This document shows, piece by piece, positions 19,959 through 27,860 of a stretch of DNA of 64,000 nucleotides. This stretch comes from Deltaproteobacteria bacterium. GTDB taxonomy: Bacteria > Desulfobacterota > Desulfobacteria > Desulfobacterales > Desulfatibacillaceae. Location of the stretch: contig JACRLG010000023.1 in assembly GCA_016235345.1 (NCBI GenBank), forward strand, positions 124,001-188,000, given 5' to 3'. Both the position numbers and the translations under genes were made by a program. How positions within the stretch are numbered: position 1 is the first letter of the stretch; the number at the start of each line of letters is the position of its first letter. The notes beneath the pieces were generated by a model. The model was not told the DNA's origin. It did not search any database and worked only from the letters and a program-made list of their open reading frames with translations.

Positions 19959-20738
19959 TTTGCGGAGGGCTATGACGGCCGCGCCTAGTGCCCCCATGAA
20001 CTGGGGGTCCATGCCAAGGTTCACGATGTCAACCCTAAGGACCTTTTCCAGGGCCTTCACCAGCCCCTTGTTCTTGGAGCAGCCGCCGGTTACCGTCACC
20101 TTGGGGCGGATTCCCACGCGCCGGGCTAACGTAAAGACGCGCTTGGCCACCGAAAGCTGGACGCCCGCGGCTATGTCTGCTGGCGGATGGCGCTTGTAGA
20201 GGAGGCTGACCAGTTCCGATTCGGCGAAGACGGTGCACTGGCTGGTGACGGGAACCACCTTCTTGGCCTTCAAGCTGAGCTCCGAGAACTGGTCCAGGGT
20301 AACGTCGAAGGTGCGCACCACGGCCTCGTAGAACCGGCCCGTTCCGGCGGCGCACTTGTCGTTCATGGCGAATTCCAGCACGCTTCCGTCGTCGTTCAAG
20401 GCTATGGCCTTAACGTCCTGGCCGCCGATGTCCACTATGGTGCGCACTCCTGGGTCCATGTAATGCGCGCCTACGGCGTGGCAGGTGATTTCCGAGACGT
20501 TCTCGTTGGCGAAGGGCACCTCGTTTCTGCCGTAGCCCGTGCCCACGAGGTAGGATATATCCCGGACGTCCAGGCCCTCCACCTGGCCCGCCGCCATTTC
20601 AAGCACTTCCCGGCCCGTTTCGATGGGGTCGATCTTGCTTCTTATGAGGGCGCTAGCAACCACCTTGCCCGATGCGTTCAGAATCACGGCCTTGCCGGTG
20701 GTGGAGCCTAAATCGCAACCTGCAAAATATTTCGGCAT
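19947..20738 (-). CDS. 2-hydroxyacyl-CoA dehydratase activator-type ATPase (BadF/BadG/HgdC family)
   Basis: 263 residues from the ATG at 20738, preceded by AGGTG; a longer frame from 20753 lacks a good site. It is an ASKHA-fold ATPase: phosphate-binding GCDLGSTTGK (7-16), second phosphate loop IVDIGGQDVK (101-110), adenosine motif TVTGGCSKN. Cys129 (NDKCAAGTG) and Cys168 (SQCTVF) are the ligands that bridge one [4Fe-4S] cluster between two subunits in HgdC. Such proteins use ATP hydrolysis to push a low-potential electron into a PF06050-type reductase or dehydratase, here the two subunits encoded upstream. A single activator gene suggests a homodimer (HgdC type) rather than the BcrA/BcrD heterodimer. 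Its last codons lie within a repeat arm. Confidence 0.9.
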   Translation of the reverse strand: MPKYFAGCDLGSTTGKAVILNASGKVVASALIRSKIDPIETGREVLEMAAGQVEGLDVRDISYLVGTGYGRNEVPFANENVSEITCHAVGAHYMDPGVRTIVDIGGQDVKAIALNDDGSVLEFAMNDKCAAGTGRFYEAVVRTFDVTLDQFSELSLKAKKVVPVTSQCTVFAESELVSLLYKRHPPADIAAGVQLSVAKRVFTLARRVGIRPKVTVTGGCSKNKGLVKALEKVLRVDIVNLGMDPQFMGALGAAVIALRKQGN

Positions 20739-20761
20739 AGTACACCTTTCCATAATTATTG

Positions 20762-20880
20762 GCCTGTCTAAAAAACGCGAATTGCTGTGTCATGCTTCAA
20801 AGCCAATTCCGCCACGTACTTTTAGTACGCTTGCTCATTGGCTTTTCGCACTCCTTGCACTTCATCGTTTTTATCCAGGC
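20762..20880 (+). repeat. Nested-palindrome repeat, copy D
   Basis: Outer arms GCCTGTCTAAAAAACG and CGTTTTTATCCAGGC, inner arms AAAGCCAAT/ATTGGCTTT (perfect), core GTAC-TTTTA-GTAC (20816-20828). It is the only copy reading opposite to its neighbouring genes, and it sits 24 bases before the activator start. A second match to the outer arm, GACAGGC at 20898-20904, could also pair with GCCTGTC at 20762. Confidence 0.85.
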
Positions 20881-21004
20881 TTCGTATCCAGGCGTTCGAC
20901 AGGCTGATTATGGCGGGGCCTGGTTCCGGTAAAGCCCCGTGTTTTTATGTCGGTCCGGTTTATCCCAACTGGGAAAAATTTGCAAAAACAGCCTTCGGGT
21001 CGGC

Positions 21005-22426
21005 CTATTTGCTTGGCTCGGCCTTGATGACGGTTTCCATGAAGCCTTCGGCCTGCTTGCGGATTTCGGCGGGGGAGACCACCCGCGTGTCCGAAAGGTC
21101 GTACTGAATGATGAGAAGCGGGATTCCGCGCTCCCTGCACTTTTCCCGGAACATGCCATTCAGGGCCATGGTGTTCTTGCAGCCCATGTGCCCGGCCATC
21201 CAGATCATGTCCAGGTTGAAGCGTTCGTAGAGATCGAAGAGGTCCGTAAAGAAGTTGGTCTGGGGGCCCCTGGTGTGCCGGGCCATGGGGCCCTGCATGA
21301 TGATTCGGGAAAGGCCCTCCATTATGGTCTGGGGGCTTTTCGTATCGATGTAGGGGTGGCGGTTGTACGAGATCATGTCCATGAGGGTGACGACCCCGTA
21401 GCGCTGCTCGGCCCAGGCGATGAGCTCCGGGTAGACCAGGGTGGGCGGGTTCCACAGGGCGGCCCGGAAGCGCTCGTTGTGAAGCGCGCCGCCCTCTGCC
21501 CGTATGCGTTTGGCCATGTCCACCATGGTTTTCATGTATTCGGTGCAGGCGGGCCTCCCCGGCATGGCCACCATGAAGATCATGTGCCCCAGGTACAGGG
21601 CCTCGCCCGCCAGGGGCGCGGGTTTTTCCCGGATGAGGTCCCATAGCTCCATCTGGTATTCCACCGAGCGGTTGCGTTCGTCGCAGATTTCCTTCAGGCG
21701 GTCCCAGTCCATGCGGCCCGGAGTGTTGGCCTCCAGCCACTTTACGGCCCGGAAAAGCTCGTCGGCGAAGTACTTCGTGCTTCGCTCGTCGTAGAAGTTG
21801 TAGGGAACGTCCAGGCGGAAGGTGGGGACGTTGAGTTCCCGCTCAAGGACGGTGTAGCAGCTCATGCCGCCGTCGCAGGGCATGTTGGACGTGAGAATGG
21901 CGGCGGGCCTCGGCATTTCTCCCTTCAAGGCAAGGCCCATGGTGGCCTTGGGAAGGCTGCATATGTCGGGAGGGGTCCCGGCGTTTTCCGAGACGTCTAT
22001 GTAGCGCTCGGCGAAATCCGAGCGGATGAGCGGCCCCATGATGCCCAAAAGCTCGGCCATCCAGGGATTCAAGCCCATTGCGTAGATTATTTCGGGCGGA
22101 ACCAGGTCCTCGTGCATGACGGTGTATTCGGGCCGGGTGAAGACCCCCTCAAGGGTCTCGGTTATGGCCTTCACCACCCTTGAAAGGGCCATTGCGCTCG
22201 CCTGGCGGTAGAGGCCCTCGCGTCCCTTGGTGGACATGTCGAAGAGGGTGCCGCAGTCCAGAAGAACCTTGAGCCAGGGCTTGGACCTCAAATGCCCCAG
22301 CATGGTGAGCGGCCCAACCCTCAATCCCATGTTCGCTATGTGGCCGTATGCCTCAGCCTTATAATATAGCGTGCGGGCCTGCTCCATGGGGCTGACCCTT
22401 GCGCCCTTGAGATCGTATATGCTCAT
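21005..22426 (-). CDS. 2-hydroxyacyl-CoA dehydratase / benzoyl-CoA reductase family subunit (larger)
   Basis: 473 residues from the ATG at 22426, preceded by AGGAAAAGG; frames extending to 22519 run into the repeat. It fits the PF06050 fold: a first half with MPCDGGMSCYTVLEREL then VPTFRLDVPYN, where the family places cluster-ligand Cys and the 'ldvP' strand. A second half follows with GHMGCKNTMAL then RGIPLLIIQYDLSD and a final amphipathic helix. The family includes dehydratase, BcrB/C-type benzoyl-CoA reductase and double-cubane cluster subunits that receive electrons from the ATP-driven activator. The smaller partner is transcribed just before it and the activator just after. The substrate cannot be told from sequence. 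Confidence 0.85.
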   Translation of the reverse strand: MSIYDLKGARVSPMEQARTLYYKAEAYGHIANMGLRVGPLTMLGHLRSKPWLKVLLDCGTLFDMSTKGREGLYRQASAMALSRVVKAITETLEGVFTRPEYTVMHEDLVPPEIIYAMGLNPWMAELLGIMGPLIRSDFAERYIDVSENAGTPPDICSLPKATMGLALKGEMPRPAAILTSNMPCDGGMSCYTVLERELNVPTFRLDVPYNFYDERSTKYFADELFRAVKWLEANTPGRMDWDRLKEICDERNRSVEYQMELWDLIREKPAPLAGEALYLGHMIFMVAMPGRPACTEYMKTMVDMAKRIRAEGGALHNERFRAALWNPPTLVYPELIAWAEQRYGVVTLMDMISYNRHPYIDTKSPQTIMEGLSRIIMQGPMARHTRGPQTNFFTDLFDLYERFNLDMIWMAGHMGCKNTMALNGMFREKCRERGIPLLIIQYDLSDTRVVSPAEIRKQAEGFMETVIKAEPSK

Positions 22427-22489
22427 GACCTTTTCCTGTATCCCGCTTCGGGTTTCATCCCCAATTAAAATTCTTTTAAGGCCAGCGCA

Positions 22490-22617
22490 GACAGGCTGAT
22501 CAAAAACGATGAAATGCAAGGAAGAGGAAAGCGGGCGGGGAGGAATAGTACTTGCCGTACATGACGACCCGCCCGCTTTGCTCTGACACAGCAGTTCGCG
22601 TTTTTGGACAGCCTGTC
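22490..22617 (-). repeat. Nested-palindrome repeat, copy C
   Basis: Outer arms GACAGGCTGATCAAAAACG and CGTTTTTGGACAGCCTGTC pair at 17 of 19 positions. The inner arms AAAGCGGGCGGG/CCCGCCCGCTTT are perfect over 12 bases. The core is GTAC-TTGCC-GTAC (22548-22560). The right arm runs into the stop codon of the gene ending at 22616. On the minus strand it has the same sense as that gene. Confidence 0.88.
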
Positions 22618-23749
22618 ACTTGCCCATGCTTTCCATAAAGGCCTGGACTCTGGTCTGCAGTTGCCCCTCGCTTCCCAGTGAATATTCCCGCTCCAGGCGC
22701 AGAACCGGTATTTTGGCCTTTCTGAGGGCGTTGATCATGGGGCTCGCCTCAACGCCCCAGGTGTCGCAGAACTTCATGGTTTCCAGCACCACGCCGTCAA
22801 CCCGGAACTCTTTTGCCGCCGCGATGATCTCCTCGACCCTGGTGTCGAACTCCTCCATCATGCGGGGGCAGCTTATGTTGGAGAGGCTGCGCCGGGCAAG
22901 GACCGTGAGGGGGTCGCCTTCGTCGTCTATGGGGGCAAGGGCCGGGATGGAGCCTGTACAGGTGCGGTCCCCAACCACGAGCGCCCCGGTGGACTCGATC
23001 ACCCTTATGTAGTGCGGATCGTCGCAATGGCTTCCGGCCATGAGGAGGCGCGCCCGGTAGTCGTCTATGCCGGGGGCGTTCCGGGCTGTTTCGTAGAAAA
23101 CCCGCAGATGGGGGATGATGAGGTCCGTGGGCGACGAGGAGGCTGCGGCGATCAGGGCCTGGAACATGGCCCCGGTGAGCGGCGGGTGGTCGCGCTTCCT
23201 CAAATCCGAAATGTCGCGCATGAGGGCGAGATATTCGTTGTGGGCGTCTATGGCGCGGGACAGGGCCGCGTCGTCGGTGACCACGTTGAACTTGTCGGCG
23301 AGCTTTTCCGCCAGCATGGAAAGCTCTTCGCGCATCCACTGGACAGCCGCCTCGCTCCTCTTGTGGGGGACGTCCAGGATATGAATGAAATCCGGGTGTT
23401 CCAGGTAGTCCAGGTTGTCGTACAGGCGGCGCATGTGATCGCAGCTTGCGGTGAAGACCCAGCCGTTGATGCTGGAAAAGGTGCCTTCCAGCACGAACTC
23501 CAGGATGCTTCTTACCGTGGAGCATATGACGTTTGAAAGGTAGGTGTCGGCCATGGGCGTGCCGGAAACACCGGGGGCGCGCACCCTTACGCCGAAAAGG
23601 CCCTCCACGTTCAGCAAGGGTTCGGGAACGAATGAGCAGGTATAGGCTATGGCCTTGCGGTCGGCCTCCTGGGCCTTGTCCACCAGGGGGCTTATGGGCG
23701 AGTCGACGATGTCGTTGATCAGGCGTGGAAGGCTCACGGGCTGCTTCAT
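22616..23749 (-). CDS. 2-hydroxyacyl-CoA dehydratase / benzoyl-CoA reductase family subunit (smaller)
   Basis: 377 residues, the size of BcrC/HgdB-type subunits. Canonical PF06050 blocks are visible: TASCDHMRRLYDNL (C103) then ILDVPHKRSEAAVQWMREEL, and near the C-terminus KFCDTWG then KIPVLRLEREY and QLQTRVQAFME. Additional Cys are at C38, C76 and GDRTCTG. The SCD and KFCD cysteines are the positions that bind the [4Fe-4S] or double-cubane cluster in the family. GAGGAAA precedes ATG. It is third in a five-gene minus-strand operon after the ACS-like and CooC-like genes and would pair with the larger subunit downstream. Alternatives are a benzoyl-CoA-reductase-like enzyme or a double-cubane cluster protein. 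Confidence 0.87.
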   Translation of the reverse strand: MKQPVSLPRLINDIVDSPISPLVDKAQEADRKAIAYTCSFVPEPLLNVEGLFGVRVRAPGVSGTPMADTYLSNVICSTVRSILEFVLEGTFSSINGWVFTASCDHMRRLYDNLDYLEHPDFIHILDVPHKRSEAAVQWMREELSMLAEKLADKFNVVTDDAALSRAIDAHNEYLALMRDISDLRKRDHPPLTGAMFQALIAAASSSPTDLIIPHLRVFYETARNAPGIDDYRARLLMAGSHCDDPHYIRVIESTGALVVGDRTCTGSIPALAPIDDEGDPLTVLARRSLSNISCPRMMEEFDTRVEEIIAAAKEFRVDGVVLETMKFCDTWGVEASPMINALRKAKIPVLRLEREYSLGSEGQLQTRVQAFMESMGK

Positions 23750-23812
23750 GGTTTCCTCGTTTTCATGCCTTGATGATTTTTGATATCCACCGATTTCATC
23801 GCATTTTTTAGC

Positions 23813-24553
23813 TCAGGGGGCCAGTTTCAGGGCAATTTTCCGCGCGGCCTCAAGGGCCGGGTTGTCCGGGGGCAGTTCCCACAGGGGGCGTCCCCGGCGG
23901 TCGAAGTCCCTCACCTCTCCGTCTTCGGGGATAAGCCCAAGGATTTCCACGTTTTCGGGGAGGTCGAGGCCCTGGGCATCCGGGGCGCGGTTGACCGCCA
24001 CCGCCAGCTTTTCGGGCCCCACCATCTGAAGGATGATATTTATGGTGTCCCGGCTCCGGCTCGATCCGTCGGAAACCGCGATCACCTTCGTCACCCTTCT
24101 TGTGACCTGCCTGCTTATCTGCTCAAGGCCCGCCTCCGCGTCTATGAGAACGAAGGAAAAGGGCGTGACCAGAAGGTCTATTGCTTCGCGCAAAAGGGTG
24201 TTGGCCGGGCAGAAGCAGCCCTTTTCGTCCATGCGGCCCATTGCCAGAAGGGCGTAGCCGTCCCGCTCCAGAAGGGCTTCCATGACGAGATAATCCAGGT
24301 CGCGGGCCAGGCTTTCCTTCTGTTTGGGGTCGCCGCTCCGGGCCGCCCTTATCATGGCCTCGCGGGCCCCGGCCAGGGTGGTTTTCACCGTCTGGCCAGT
24401 GGCCGAAACCAGGCCGCCAGCAGGGTCGGCGTCTATGAGAAGAAGGGGCTTAACTTCCAAGTCCAGGAGAGCGCGGCCCAGCATGGCGCAGAAGGCGGTC
24501 TTGCCCACGCCGCCCTTGCCGCAGACCGAGATGATGGGCTTTTCCTCAGCCAT
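23813..24553 (-). CDS. CooC/MinD-like P-loop ATPase
   Basis: 246 residues from the ATG at 24553 (AAAGGA upstream; the longer frame from 24589 runs into a repeat remnant). It has a deviant Walker A, GKGGVGKT (about 11-18), followed by LLIDADPAGG and the CooC-type blocks GCFCPANTLLR and LIDAEAGLEQISR. CooC proteins use ATP to mature the nickel site of CO dehydrogenase or acetyl-CoA synthase, and CFCP resembles their metal-binding Cys pair. It lies between a gene for an ACS-like protein and the dehydratase-type subunits, so it probably acts in metallocentre insertion or activation for this locus. A general MinD/ParA ATPase is the fallback reading. Confidence 0.83.
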   Translation of the reverse strand: MAEEKPIISVCGKGGVGKTAFCAMLGRALLDLEVKPLLLIDADPAGGLVSATGQTVKTTLAGAREAMIRAARSGDPKQKESLARDLDYLVMEALLERDGYALLAMGRMDEKGCFCPANTLLREAIDLLVTPFSFVLIDAEAGLEQISRQVTRRVTKVIAVSDGSSRSRDTINIILQMVGPEKLAVAVNRAPDAQGLDLPENVEILGLIPEDGEVRDFDRRGRPLWELPPDNPALEAARKIALKLAP

Positions 24554-24570
24554 TATGGTTCCTTTACGAC

Positions 24571-24597
24571 CGTCAAAAAACGCGAACACAGGTGTCG
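24571..24597 (+). repeat. Possible fragment of the nested-palindrome repeat
   Basis: CGTCAAAAAACGCGAACACA then GGTGTCG resembles the left part of copy D (GTCTAAAAAACGCGAATTGC then TGTGTCA) without the core or right half. It lies in the short gap between the CooC-like and ACS-like genes. Confidence 0.4.
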
Positions 24598-24658
24598 TTT
24601 ACGGGCATTATCCGGGCGTATATCCCGGCGGCAAAGTCCGGCCCATGAAACGGGCGCG

Positions 24659-25450
24659 CTATCTTTTCGATTCCCGGCGGGCGATCACCACGTCGCGCAG
24701 GGTGTCGCAGACCGGCTTTTCCTCGCAGGTTTCGCAGTTGAGCTCGGTGCATTCCACCGTGCCGTCCAGTCCCAGGACCAGTTTCTTGTGCTGGCCGGAA
24801 AAGATTTTCGACTCCACGGATATGGGGCCAAGCTCCTCCACCGCCTCGCGGCTTCGGGTGACGAAGATGGTCTCCACGGCCAGCACGCCCGGAAAATCGC
24901 GGGCAAGGGAGGCGTTCATGGCCGAGCCCACCGAGAAAAGGTCGAGCCCTGCGGCCCGGCCCTTCTTGCTCATCCGCACCCAGAGGCGTCCGGGAACCGA
25001 GCGCACCATGTAGCCCGGAAGCCTGTGCATGAGGTACTGGGCGTTTTCCAGGGAAAAGGGGTCGGGGATGTTTAGGGGGTCCACCGCGACCACTATAACC
25101 TGGGCGAAGGACGGGCGTTCGTCCTGCCTCATGGCGGAAACGTCCGGGCCGACCACCGTCACCCGTCCGTTTTCCACGAGGGACGGGTCGAAGGTGGTGA
25201 GGATCACCGCAAGGCTTGCCTGGCTGGGGTGGCCCAGCTCCACGAAAACGTCCTCGGACAGGATGACCTCCGGCCTGCCCTTGCCCTCTTCCGCGAAACC
25301 GAACCTTTTTACAAGCTCGCCCGGCGGAACGGACCTACGGCTGACGGAGTCGCCCTTGTGTTGCCCAAGCCACTCCTTAAGCCCCGCAATGAGGGGGGCC
25401 ATGTCAGTGGGCGAGGCGTCAACAGGCTTTGGGGGGTTGTTTTCGGTCAC
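24659..25450 (-). CDS. Acetyl-CoA synthase/CODH beta-subunit-like protein with C-terminal four-Cys motif
   Basis: 263 residues. The middle (about 65-205: FVELGHPSQAS, VTVVGPDVS, SFAQVIVVAVDPLNIPDPF, RLPGYMVRSVPGRLWVRMSKK) reads like the N-terminal domain of the ACS/CdhC beta subunit. The domain that carries the nickel A-cluster is absent. Instead the protein ends with C234-x4-C239-x2-C242-x5-C248, a possible [4Fe-4S]-binding set. It is first in the five-gene operon, with its own promoter about 95 bases upstream. With the CooC-like ATPase and PF06050 reductase subunits it suggests a redox or metal-centre system rather than carbon fixation. The family assignment is by resemblance and the function is unknown. 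Confidence 0.68.
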   Translation of the reverse strand: MTENNPPKPVDASPTDMAPLIAGLKEWLGQHKGDSVSRRSVPPGELVKRFGFAEEGKGRPEVILSEDVFVELGHPSQASLAVILTTFDPSLVENGRVTVVGPDVSAMRQDERPSFAQVIVVAVDPLNIPDPFSLENAQYLMHRLPGYMVRSVPGRLWVRMSKKGRAAGLDLFSVGSAMNASLARDFPGVLAVETIFVTRSREAVEELGPISVESKIFSGQHKKLVLGLDGTVECTELNCETCEEKPVCDTLRDVVIARRESKR

Positions 25451-25544
25451 GTTTTTTATAATGAGCGTTCGGATTATTGGGGGACCAGGGAAACGGAGAC
25501 CTCAATTATCTCCCAAAAACTCCCGGTATTTGACTATTGTTTTC

Positions 25545-25573
25545 ATCATAACCCAGAACGCTTGTTCGGTCAA
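25545..25573 (-). promoter_or_regulatory. Sigma-70 promoter of the ACS-like/CooC/dehydratase operon
   Basis: Reading the minus strand: TTGACC (25573-25568), exactly 17 bases, TATGAT (25550-25545). The -35 is part of TTGACCGAAC, close to the ACCGAA half-site seen upstream of fadN, so the two operons might share a regulator. The start codon is about 95 bases downstream. Confidence 0.65.
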
Positions 25574-25989
25574 CGGATTCTTGCGTCATAATTTGGACTT
25601 GAACGGCAGCCTCGAAAATTTTTTTACGATAGTAAAAGTATGGAATCAAGTATTATTTTTTGACCGGCCCGTTTCTTTCCCGATTCGGCAAAAATCGCTC
25701 AAGACCCATTATATTGTGTGAATGATATAGATGACTTCCATGCAATGTATGCAGTCTGCGTGCGGGGGCGGTTCTCCCGGCCACGGTTTTTTCCGTTTCC
25801 CGCCCCGGAAGGCCGGGTTTGAAGCAGAAAAAAATTTTTCGGGCAAAGGGGATTTTTTGACGCGACGCGTCTTTCCGGGGGAGCGGCGCAGAGGCGTCCC
25901 CTCCGGCGGACTCCGGGATGGGGAGTCCACGCGGAAACACCGGGCATCCCGATACGATTCATTTGCGTCCGCCCCGGCTGACGCGGTTT

Positions 25990-26024
25990 GGCGCTTGACA
26001 AAAGCGCCCTCGTGATGAAATGAT
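25990..26024 (+). promoter_or_regulatory. Promoter with palindrome over the -35 box
   Basis: TTGACA (25995-26000), 18 bases, AATGAT (26019-26024). The -35 is embedded in GGCGCTT-GACAA-AAGCGCC (25990-26008), a perfect 7-base-arm inverted repeat that could be an operator. The nearest gene on this strand starts 400 bases away, with the MITE-like element in between. Confidence 0.5.
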
Positions 26025-26126
26025 AGCGGATGTGTCGGTTTCAAATCCGGTCATTTCCCTTGCAAACAAACACAAACAAAAAGCCAAAAATTCCGGTACG
26101 GCGGCGTCTTGTCGGCCCCGGCCTTA

Positions 26127-26249
26127 GAGTTTGTCCGTAAATAAGGTTGTAATACCGGGATTGCGGATTCGCCCAACCAGCAAGGAGCGCAACAGCGCTG
26201 GGTGGGATGAAGCCGCAATCGAATGTAAAGATTATTTACGGACACGCTC
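26127..26249. mobile_element. MITE-like element with terminal inverted repeats and TTA duplication
   Basis: A 123-base non-coding element. The ends GAGTTTGTCCGTAAATAA and TTATTTACGGACACGCTC are inverted repeats matching at 16 of 18 positions, flanked on both sides by TTA (26124-26126, 26250-26252), a likely target duplication. Inside, ATTGCGG/CCGCAAT and CCCAACCAGC/GCTGGGTGGG also pair, so the whole element can fold. It has no open frame. The parent transposase is not in the window. The rest of the gap from 25451 to 26424 holds only the two promoters. Confidence 0.7.
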
Positions 26250-26424
26250 TTAGTCAAAATGGCGGAAACATGCGGTTACCCCGTCTTTTTTTCACGCGTC
26301 AAAAAAATTTCAACGCGCCTCTTCCCGCTCTCGATAGGCCAGCGCCACAGGAAACGGACCGGAAAATCCTTCCGGCGAGCCTTGCCGCGCATGGCCTGAA
26401 AAAAACACCATTACGGAGCAAACC

Positions 26425-26757
26425 ATGAAAAAACTGATTGCGCTTATCGTTGTACTGGCTTTTTTTGCCGCGCCCCTTGCGGCCTTTGCCGAAGACGAGA
26501 TGGTCATCATGGAGGAGGGCAAGCTGCCCTACGAGCTGAACACCTGGATGGTCCGCACCATATGCGCCAACGGCTACGTCTTTTTCGTGAGCTACGTTCT
26601 GGCGCGCCAGTCGGGGGCCGGAATCCACGCCATGCAGGTGATGGAGGAAAAGAACGGCGTCTCTGTGCCCATGAAATGCGACGCCAAAAAATACAAGAAG
26701 ATACCCGCAGTGCAGCCGCCCGCCGCTCCTGCAGCGACCCCCGGCGCGTCCAACTGA
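26425..26757 (+). CDS. Small secreted protein of unknown function
   Basis: 110 residues. A signal peptide (KKLIALIVVLAFFAAPLAAFA, cleavage about residue 22) is followed by a mature domain of about 65 residues with two cysteines (TICANGY and MKCDAKK), which could form a disulfide. It ends in a Pro/Ala tail. ACGGAG lies 7 bases before ATG. I do not recognise the family. A perfect 11-base hairpin sits just after the stop and separates it from the glycosyltransferase cluster downstream. Confidence 0.7.
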   Translation: MKKLIALIVVLAFFAAPLAAFAEDEMVIMEEGKLPYELNTWMVRTICANGYVFFVSYVLARQSGAGIHAMQVMEEKNGVSVPMKCDAKKYKKIPAVQPPAAPAATPGASN

Positions 26758-26776
26758 CGCCGGTCGAGGCTTGAAA

Positions 26777-26808
26777 TGCGCCCCTGCTGGAAATCCTGCA
26801 GGGGCGCA
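26777..26808 (+). terminator. Hairpin after the small secreted protein gene
   Basis: TGCGCCCCTGC and GCAGGGGCGCA form a perfect 11-base stem with a 10-base loop, 20 bases past the stop. No T-tract follows, so it may be a Rho-assisted stop, an RNA-stability hairpin or an attenuator for the next gene. Confidence 0.5.
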
Positions 26809-26897
26809 ATCGGCCATATGCCGCAAGGGGTCTGATTCCCCTGCTCGTCCATGCAAGCCGGAAGCCTCGCCGGACGATCCCGGAAAAGGTTACATTC

Positions 26898-27857
26898 ATG
26901 GCGGCGTCCCTCGATCTGTCGGTGGTGGTCCCGGTTTTCAACGAAGCCGACAACATTGACGGCCTTTACGGCCAGATCAAGCCGGTTCTGGAAAGCCTTG
27001 GGAAAACCAGCGAGATCATATTCATAAACGACGGCTCCACTGACGGATCGGGCCCGCGCCTGGACGCCCTGTGCGCGGACCCCTGCGTAAAGGTGATCCA
27101 CTTCCGCCGCAACTTCGGCCAGTCCGCCGCCATGATGGCCGGTTTCGACCACGCCAAGGGCGAGGTGGTCATTTCCCTGGACGCCGACCTCCAGAACGAC
27201 CCGGCGGACATCCCCCTGATCCTGGAAAAGCTCGACCAGGGCTACACCGTGGTTTCGGGCTGGCGCAAGGACCGCAAGGACAGGACCCTCACCCGCAAGG
27301 TTCCCAGTTTCGTGGCCAACAGGCTGATTTCGGCGCTTTCGGGGGTGCCCCTGCACGACTACGGCTGCACCCTGAAGGGCTACCGCCGCCAGTTCATCGA
27401 AAACCTGGGCATTTACGGCGAGATGCACCGTTTCCTGCCGGTTTACGCCAAGTGGCAGGGGGCGAAAATCGCGGAAATTCCGGTTTCCCACAGGCCCCGC
27501 GTGGCGGGAAAGTCCAAGTACGGCCTGGAGCGCACCTTCAAGGTTCTTTTGGACCTCCTTCTCATCAAGTTCTACGACGGCTACGCCCAAAAGCCCATGT
27601 ACGCCTTTGGTTTCGTGGGCTTTTCCAGCTTTCTGGTCTCCCTGGCCTGTTTTTGCGCCATGATCTATTTCAAGTTCTGGGGCGGCAAGAGCTTCATCCA
27701 GACGCCCCTGCCGCTTCTGGCTGTCCAGTTTTTCCTCATCGGCATAATCTGCTTTCTTCTTGGAATCACCACCGACCTTGTAATGCGCACCTATTTCGAG
27801 TCCCAGAACCGGCGTCCCTACATGGTGAGCCATACCAGAAACATGGAAGGCCCATAG
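26898..27857 (+). CDS. Family 2 glycosyltransferase, dolichol-phosphate-mannose-synthase type (GtrB/ArnC-like)
   Basis: 319 residues. The GT-A fold begins with LSVVVPVFNEADNI (about 7-20). INDGSTDGS and the metal-binding DAD (95-97 in SLDADLQNDP) follow. After the catalytic domain come two membrane helices (about 237-260 and 273-295), the arrangement of GtrB/ArnC enzymes. Such enzymes transfer a sugar from a nucleotide sugar to undecaprenyl phosphate at the inner membrane, supplying lipid-linked sugars to integral-membrane glycosyltransferases. A TMTC-like membrane glycosyltransferase of exactly that kind is encoded five genes later, so the two probably act in sequence. asnB follows with a 3-base gap. 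Confidence 0.88.
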   Translation: MAASLDLSVVVPVFNEADNIDGLYGQIKPVLESLGKTSEIIFINDGSTDGSGPRLDALCADPCVKVIHFRRNFGQSAAMMAGFDHAKGEVVISLDADLQNDPADIPLILEKLDQGYTVVSGWRKDRKDRTLTRKVPSFVANRLISALSGVPLHDYGCTLKGYRRQFIENLGIYGEMHRFLPVYAKWQGAKIAEIPVSHRPRVAGKSKYGLERTFKVLLDLLLIKFYDGYAQKPMYAFGFVGFSSFLVSLACFCAMIYFKFWGGKSFIQTPLPLLAVQFFLIGIICFLLGITTDLVMRTYFESQNRRPYMVSHTRNMEGP

Positions 27858-27860
27858 GGG

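Noticed and set aside
23780-25075. 431-codon plus-strand frame
   Set aside because: It is antisense to the CooC-like and ACS-like genes, whose motifs are clear.
25653-26044. Overlapping short minus- and plus-strand frames between the ACS-like operon and the MITE
   Set aside because: Low-complexity, mutually overlapping, no start signals; the region is better explained by promoters.
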